Of a stretch of DNA of 64,000 bases, positions 59,836 to 64,000 are shown piece after piece. Every line of letters begins with the position of its first letter. The first letter of the stretch is position 1. The position numbers and the translations under genes were made by a program. The notes under the pieces are model-generated. The model was given only the letters and a program-made list of their open reading frames with translations. It made no database searches and was not told the DNA's origin. This stretch comes from Pseudocolwellia sp. AS88 (GTDB lineage Bacteria; Pseudomonadota; Gammaproteobacteria; Enterobacterales; Alteromonadaceae), in the NCBI RefSeq assembly GCF_030551755.1, contig NZ_JAUPEC010000012.1:60200-124199 (forward strand). Direction: 5' to 3'.

Positions 59836-60501
59836 TTGTTATTGGAAACTATTTTGTCATCATCAAGCATAAATTTACATAGAGCGACGTTTACACTCAG
59901 TGCGCCAGACATTCGTCGGTTGCCTGATGATAGTGGAATAGAAGTCGCATTTGCTGGCCGTTCTAACGCAGGTAAATCAAGCGCATTAAATACTTTAACG
60001 AATCAAAGAAGTTTAGCTCGAACCAGTAAAACACCTGGTCGAACACAGTTGATTAATGTATTCGAAATTGCAGAAAATAAACGATTAATCGATTTACCTG
60101 GTTATGGTTTCGCAAAAGTGCCATTAGAAATGAAAATTAAATGGCAAAAAGCCCTTGGTGAATATTTAGAAAAACGCCAATGCTTAAAAGGTTTAGTTAT
60201 TTTAATGGATATTCGTCATCCATTAAAAGACTTAGATAAAGACTTAATTCAATGGGCAGTGGACAGTGAACTACCTATTTTAGCTTTGTTAACCAAATGC
60301 GATAAATTATCACAAGGTCAACGCAGTACTGAAGTACTTAAAGTGAAAAAAGCATTAAAAGATTTAAATGCTGATATTACTGTTCAAGCTTTCTCATCGT
60401 TAAAGCGTACAGGTTCAGAGCAAGCTACTGCCGTTATTCAAGCTTGGTTTGAAGATGAAAATATGGAACAACTTGCAGAAGACGAAATGATTGAAGAATA
60501 A
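59836..60501 (+). CDS. engB: Ribosome biogenesis GTPase EngB (YihA/YsxC)
   Basis: 221 residues, TTG start at 59836 with GAGGT nine nt before it. G1 [15 protein letters not shown]3 DLPGYGF, G4 TKCDKL, and the switch-[10 protein letters not shown] are all present. It is needed for large-subunit assembly. Standard length, ended by a terminator. Confidence 0.95.
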   Translation: MLLETILSSSSINLHRATFTLSAPDIRRLPDDSGIEVAFAGRSNAGKSSALNTLTNQRSLARTSKTPGRTQLINVFEIAENKRLIDLPGYGFAKVPLEMKIKWQKALGEYLEKRQCLKGLVILMDIRHPLKDLDKDLIQWAVDSELPILALLTKCDKLSQGQRSTEVLKVKKALKDLNADITVQAFSSLKRTGSEQATAVIQAWFEDENMEQLAEDEMIEE

Positions 60502-60555
60502 AATCACTGATCAGAGTTAACTATTTAAATACGTTAACAATCACGATTCAGTTAA

Positions 60556-60586
60556 AGCCTTGTAACCTTGTTACAGGGCTTTTTTT
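60556..60586 (+). terminator. Rho-independent terminator after engB
   Basis: AGCCTTGTAAC, loop CTT, GTTACAGGGCT (one G-T pair), then TTTTTT. Confidence 0.85.
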
Positions 60587-60652
60587 GATTTAATTTTTAG
60601 CCTTGAAAATAGAAAAGTTCAAAAGAAAAAAGCAGCGAGGTAAATTTTGGGT

Positions 60653-60682
60653 AAAAAAAAAGCCAATATTTTAATATTGGCT
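60653..60682 (-). terminator. Minus-strand terminator-like hairpin
   Basis: AGCCAATATT (60661-60670), TT, AATATTGGCT, with eight A on its left side, so on the minus strand the stem is followed by a U tract. It lies 480 nt beyond the intI stop codon. Confidence 0.6.
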
Positions 60683-60689
60683 CAAAGTA

Positions 60690-61163
60690 ATAAGTTTTTT
60701 GGGGAAAACTTAAAATTCAATAAACTGTCCGTTAGGAGCAAGTGAAGTATAGAGTAAGTACTCTATTAAAGTAAAGCAATTACTCTAAAATAAATGAAAA
60801 TAATTCAAGTGTAGTGATTTTGAGAGGTGTGGATCGTCACAAATAATGAGAAATGCGTCACACGATGAGAAAATTTAACATTTATGTTACATCTGAGAAA
60901 AATTTTGTAACTCGTCAACGATCCAATAAGGTCAGCAAAGATACAAAACCGGATCTTAGCCTAAGCTTATCAAGTGACATTTGAACCGATGAAAATCAGC
61001 CCTGCGTTAGATAATAAAATTGTTCTAAATTTCATCAGGAATATATAAGGTCAAAAATTATATTTGACTAGAAAATACCAAAGCGGGCATTAGATTAATA
61101 TGATTTTAGGTATTAAATTTGTATGATTAAATGGCGGTATGAAGCACAAAGCGCCATAGGCTT
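60690..61163. other. Intergenic region between engB and intI
   Basis: No open frame or RNA gene recognised. ATGGCG (about 61131) and CGCCAT (about 61158) bracket a small stem just beyond the intI stop. Two imperfect GTCACA/ATGAGA pairs occur near 60830-60870; meaning unknown. Confidence 0.35.
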
Positions 61164-62126
61164 TTAACCTACCATTTGTGGGCTTAGAGTTCCGGACGAA
61201 TGTTGACTAATAACATGGGTATATATTTGAGTAGTCTTCAGATCATTATGACCAAGTAGCTCTTGTACCGTTCTAATATCAGCTCCATTTATTAATAATT
61301 GAGTCGCGAAAGTATGACGAAAGGTATGTGCGGTGACATGTTTTCGAATGCCTTTTTTTAGAACATCAGCTCTCAGTGCTTTTGACAATGAAGTCCAATG
61401 TAAATGGTGGCGACAAAAATAACCACCTGTTGGATGCTTACATCTAACTGTAGACGGGAATAGGTATTGCCATTTAAATTCAGTAATTGCTTTTGGATAT
61501 TTACGTGCTAATTCAGACGGTAAACTCGCTTTCCCTTCTCCTTCTGCTAAGTCTTTACGATGTAGGTTTTCTACTTTCTCTATTTGCTCTTTAAGCGACT
61601 CTATAAGGATTTTAGGCAATAAGGTCATTCTGTCCTTAGCCCCTTTACCACGAAAGACATAAATTGAATTCCCGTCAAAATCGATATCTTTGATACGTAA
61701 CGCTAACAGCTCAGCTTTTCTTAATCCAGAGCCATAGAGCAAACTGAACATTAGGTGATAAGGAGACTTTAATTTATTAATAATTGCAGTCGCTTCCTTA
61801 TTTGATAATACCATTGGCACTCTGGTAGGGGCTTTTGCTCTAACGGTATCTGATAGTAAGGTGAGTTCTCTTTCAAAGACATGCTTGTACATAAAAACAA
61901 TTGAACATAATGCCAAGTTTTGAGTTGAGGACGTTACCTGCCTATTAACTGCTAAATGAGTGAGATAATTACTGACTTCTTGCTGTCCCATATCCTTGGG
62001 ATGTCGTTTTTGGTTGAAGAGAATAAATCGTTTAATCCATAGCAGATACGCTTTTTCAGTTTGAATACTGTAATGCTTTGTTCGGAGGATATGACGGATA
62101 CTTTCAAGAAAAGGCGATGTAGACAT
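61164..62126 (-). CDS. intI: Integron integrase IntI
   Basis: 320 residues from ATG 62126, preferred over an in-frame start at 62186 because a LexA box at 62144-62159 sits between them and the added residues are hydrophobic junk. Tyrosine recombinase with SAM-like N-domain, catalytic [41 protein letters not shown], and the IntI-specific insert before HTFRH ([18 protein letters not shown]). It recombines attI and single-stranded attC. Transcribed away from the cassettes, as normal. Confidence 0.93.
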   Translation of the reverse strand: MSTSPFLESIRHILRTKHYSIQTEKAYLLWIKRFILFNQKRHPKDMGQQEVSNYLTHLAVNRQVTSSTQNLALCSIVFMYKHVFERELTLLSDTVRAKAPTRVPMVLSNKEATAIINKLKSPYHLMFSLLYGSGLRKAELLALRIKDIDFDGNSIYVFRGKGAKDRMTLLPKILIESLKEQIEKVENLHRKDLAEGEGKASLPSELARKYPKAITEFKWQYLFPSTVRCKHPTGGYFCRHHLHWTSLSKALRADVLKKGIRKHVTAHTFRHTFATQLLINGADIRTVQELLGHNDLKTTQIYTHVISQHSSGTLSPQMVG

Positions 62127-62143
62127 TTTTAAAACCCCTATTA

Positions 62144-62159
62144 CTGTATTTATGTACAG
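62144..62159 (-). promoter_or_regulatory. LexA box of intI
   Basis: CTGTATTTATGTACAG, the full CTGT-N8-ACAG operator, 18 nt before the intI ATG. SOS control of intI is known from Vibrio cholerae and class 1 integrons. Confidence 0.85.
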
Positions 62160-62200
62160 CGTGGTTTTAAGGTAAATAAATATCAAATATTATATCAACG

Positions 62201-62447
62201 GGATATTACTGAGAAGTCTCAGTAAGTGCTAATAAACAGGGTTAACTCATTAAAAAAACAAACTAACCTTATGAAAAATATTGGTTTAATTACTTACGTG
62301 ATGATTGGATATTACTGAGAAGTCTTAGTAATATCCAACTAGAACTATTTTATAAAATTTTAGTCTTTCTAATTCATTGAAATTATGGAATATTAAGCAA
62401 TAATAAATTAATTTTATGGGATGGACATTACTGAGAAGTCTCCATAA
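62201..62447. repeat. Three copies of a palindromic repeat in the attI region
   Basis: The core ATTACTGAGAAGTCT occurs at 62205, 62311 and 62427, each preceded by GGAT or GGAC, at spacings of 106 and 116 nt. Copy 1 is part of TTACTGAGAAGTCTCAGTAA, an inverted repeat; copy 2 extends to a 10-bp stem ending AGTAATATCC; copy 3 is cut short and lies 7 nt before the cassette core. Region 62127-62482 has no gene, so this is the likely attI and regulatory region. Confidence 0.7.
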
Positions 62448-62453
62448 TAAGCT

Positions 62454-62460
62454 GTTAGGC
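62454..62460 (+). other. attI core site (5' boundary of cassette 1)
   Basis: GTTAGGC fits the GTTRRRY core. Its reverse complement GCCTAAC is the R'' box of the first attC at 62918, as expected for the 5' edge of a cassette. Confidence 0.75.
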
Positions 62461-62482
62461 ATTTTTCAGATTTGGAAGTTAT

Positions 62483-62923
62483 ATGAAAGTTTTTTTTGAT
62501 ACGCTTATTCTTTTATTCAAATCAGGTAAAAAGATGCCTTGGCTTTTTATGTTTATGTATGGGGTTAACGCAGCTACTTTCATCCCATTACTATTGTTTT
62601 CTTTTTGGCCATGGCCAAGCGCAACTTATGAAATTAATGGTGAAAGCTTAAGTTACAGTGAATTTTGGCTTTCAGGGGCTGGTCCATTATTTTTAGTTTT
62701 TATTGGCTCCATTTCATATTTATGCCTTGCAACAGCTAAAGGTTTATATTGGTCACGCTGGGGAAATTTATGTTATTGGTCGGCAATTTTTGTTTTATTT
62801 GGGTACGGTAGTTTAGCTGGTTTATCAATTAGTTTTATTTTTATCGCGGCTTTATGGTATTACTTTTTCAAAAGCTCTAAAGTAAATTCTTATTACCATT
62901 CATTCGGTGTAAGCAATGCCTAA
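62483..62923 (+). CDS. Cassette 1 membrane protein, unknown function
   Basis: 146 residues with about four hydrophobic helices (18-40, 65-88, 90-110, 112-132) and no recognised family. Start 29 nt after the cassette core; the stop codon lies within the R'' box of attC1 (62921-62923), a typical cassette packing. Likely inner membrane. Confidence 0.75.
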   Translation: MKVFFDTLILLFKSGKKMPWLFMFMYGVNAATFIPLLLFSFWPWPSATYEINGESLSYSEFWLSGAGPLFLVFIGSISYLCLATAKGLYWSRWGNLCYWSAIFVLFGYGSLAGLSISFIFIAALWYYFFKSSKVNSYYHSFGVSNA

Positions 62924-63015
62924 CAAGCTGTTAAACAAGGACAAAAAACAGTTGGCTGTTTTCGTTCCTCAACATTTTAGCCAACAATTTTTTGCCTGTT
63001 AACAGGGCGTTATAC
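62918..63015 (+). other. attC1 recombination site, 98 nt
   Basis: Begins with R'' GCCTAAC (62918-62924) and ends with R' GTTATAC (63009-63015). The body AAGCTGTTAAACAAGGACAA and AACAGTTGGCTGTTTTCGTT folds into the long imperfect hairpin usual for chromosomal-integron attC sites of marine gammaproteobacteria. Confidence 0.88.
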
Positions 63016-63038
63016 GTACATGGAGGTTAAATTCACTT

Positions 63039-63284
63039 ATGAAATACTTAATATTTATTCTGGTTTTCTTTTTATATTCTTGCGCTGATACTAATTCAAG
63101 GAATAATAACACTCAAGATCGTCCAGGGCATATTGACGACCTTGTTATCGGTTTACTAAAAAGTAATGATACAGCATCGAAGTGTGAACAAGGGCATGTT
63201 CAAGATCGAATCGATTGCCGTAAAAGAAAAAAAGCACAGGTTGATGCGATTAAGAATTCAATAAAAAAACACACTGAACAATAG
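63039..63284 (+). CDS. Cassette 2 small lipoprotein, unknown function
   Basis: 81 residues. Lipobox FLYSC (Cys15), then a polar, charged chain with two Cys (KCEQGHVQDRIDCRKRKK). No family recognised. A good AGG-type ribosome site (TGGAGG) lies 15 nt before the ATG. Fills most of cassette 2 (63010-63304). Confidence 0.7.
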   Translation: MKYLIFILVFFLYSCADTNSRNNNTQDRPGHIDDLVIGLLKSNDTASKCEQGHVQDRIDCRKRKKAQVDAIKNSIKKHTEQ

Positions 63285-63287
63285 TAC

Positions 63288-63310
63288 GTATAACAAGTGA
63301 CTTGTTATAT
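63288..63310 (+). other. attC2, minimal or collapsed site of 23 nt
   Basis: R'' GTATAAC (63288-63294) and R' GTTATAT (63304-63310) are separated by AAGTGACTT only. TATAACAAGT, one G, ACTTGTTATA is a perfect palindrome. GTACGTATAAC (63284-63294) is the exact reverse complement of cassette 2's 5' end GTTATACGTAC, so this is its true attC position, but the usual body is missing. Confidence 0.7.
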
Positions 63311-63316
63311 GCCGAT

Positions 63317-63874
63317 TTAACTCTGATTTATTTTTGATGTTAAAACATGATCTTGCCAAGAACCAGCTATTTTTAAATAAGATTTTGCCAACCCTTCTTT
63401 TTGAAATCCTAGTTTATCTAATAACTTGCCAGAACGAATATTTGATGGAATATAATTAGCCATTACTCTATGTAAATTATATTCAGTAAATACGTACTGT
63501 ATTGATGCTTGGAGCATTTCAAACATTAAACCTGCCCCTTGCTTTTTCTCAGAGATTGAATAGCCAAGATTACAAGCTTGAAACGCACCATGAACTATAT
63601 TTGAAAATGTACATAAACAAATAATTTCAGATTTACTTTTATCAAAGGCAACAAGAGAAATTGAAGAGCCTAAATGAAAATTTTCAAAGTTTAACTCTAC
63701 ACGTTTTTTTGTTTCTTCCAAACCAAAGTACTCTGCGTTTTTTTTTGGCTCCCATGGTGATAAATGGCTACGATTATCACTTTCATATTTGACGAGTAAT
63801 TCAAAATCGTCAGGGGTTAAAACGGAAATAATCAAGTTTTCAGTTTCTAACTCAGGAATCAATTTCAACGCCAA
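63317..63874 (-). CDS. Cassette 3 GNAT acetyltransferase, RimJ/RimL type, reversed
   Basis: 185 residues. ETENLIISVLTPDDFE opening, SISEKKQGAGLMFEMLQASI (acetyl-CoA binding) and NYIPSNIRSGKLLDKLGFQKEG are RimJ/RimL-family landmarks. Could acetylate a ribosomal protein, an amino group on a drug or a toxin; target unknown. It points opposite to the cassettes before it, so it needs its own promoter. Confidence 0.85.
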   Translation of the reverse strand: MALKLIPELETENLIISVLTPDDFELLVKYESDNRSHLSPWEPKKNAEYFGLEETKKRVELNFENFHLGSSISLVAFDKSKSEIICLCTFSNIVHGAFQACNLGYSISEKKQGAGLMFEMLQASIQYVFTEYNLHRVMANYIPSNIRSGKLLDKLGFQKEGLAKSYLKIAGSWQDHVLTSKINQS

Positions 63875-63883
63875 TATCTCCTA

Positions 63884-64000
63884 GGCATATAACGAGGCTG
63901 TAGAATTTATAAAAAATAATAAGAACACCTCTAAATCAGGGTATCAAATGCATTACCCACTTCGTGTTTGTATCTTATTTTGCATTACAGGAGCTTAATT
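63884..64000 (+). other. Start of attC3, cut by the window end
   Basis: GGCATATAAC (63884-63893) is the exact reverse complement of GTTATATGCC at 63304-63313, the 5' end of cassette 3, so it is the R'' box of its attC. The R' end is not identified before 64000; the rest of the window shows no gene. Confidence 0.6.

Noticed and set aside
62127..62186. N-terminal extension of IntI
   Set aside because: It would place the LexA operator inside the coding sequence, and IntI proteins begin near the chosen ATG.
62201..62447. CRISPR array
   Set aside because: Only three copies, diverging, with gaps over 80 nt and 91 nt, and no cas genes; position fits an attI region.

Overview
The window is AT-rich, tightly packed gammaproteobacterial chromosome. 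Its gene content (polA, engB, thi operon, cytochrome c4, PA2778/PA2779-type pair, many c-di-GMP and two-component proteins, a chromosomal integron) and low GC point to a marine Alteromonadales bacterium, most likely of the Colwellia/Thalassotalea group. That placement is an inference from content; no rRNA lies in the window.

Layout. (1) 1-8.2 kb: end of a cheW gene, then a signalling island with two response regulators carrying GGDEF or GGDEF-EAL, an Rcp1-like receiver, a receiver-kinase, a GAF histidine kinase, a free-standing ethylene-receptor-type copper-site membrane domain, and a membrane histidine kinase. (2) 8.3-15.8 kb: an envelope-stress module. An OmpA-type lipoprotein, a small membrane protein, a MscS-like channel and an ECF sigma factor form one operon, followed by a Bax-type glucosaminidase, an OmpA porin with calcium-type repeats, an outer-membrane gene broken by an in-frame TGA, and a coiled-coil lipoprotein. 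Three near-identical ECF-type promoters precede the operon, the porin and the lipoprotein, which suggests one autoregulated regulon. (3) 15.9-28.4 kb: housekeeping and accessory genes (rsmJ, a Tag-like glycosylase, prlC, gor, a MscS channel, a MITE-like element, a 2OG-dioxygenase/PLP-enzyme pair with a divergent Lrp regulator, a YHS protein, a thioredoxin-like protein with a decayed copy nearby, DUF2780). (4) 28.4-42 kb: polA preceded by two DnaA boxes and followed by a probable small RNA, an M16 peptidase lipoprotein, an HTH-2TM protein, a metallo-beta-lactamase-fold cyclic-nucleotide phosphodiesterase, a formaldehyde detoxification operon (adhC-fghA plus a HutD/Ves protein) and an M1 peptidase. 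(5) 42-48.4 kb: TPP riboswitch and thiC-thiO-thiS-thiG-thiDE. (6) 48.5-60.6 kb: C39-like peptidase/PA2779 pair, sugar dehydrogenase, PAS chemoreceptor, dihaem cytochrome c4, a porin/GGDEF-EAL/cupredoxin-like cluster, a four-haem c4-like cytochrome and engB. (7) 61.1-64 kb: the start of an integron, with an intI under a LexA box, an attI region with three copies of a palindromic repeat, and three cassettes whose boundaries can be checked because each cassette's 5' core is the reverse complement of the R'' core of its own attC.

Most notable points: an ETR1-like receptor that appears split over two adjacent genes; the three-promoter ECF regulon; the attI repeats and a 23-nt minimal attC in the integron; a probable sRNA next to polA; and an outer-membrane gene interrupted only by one TGA. 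All functional statements rest on motifs read by eye and on gene context; no database search was run.
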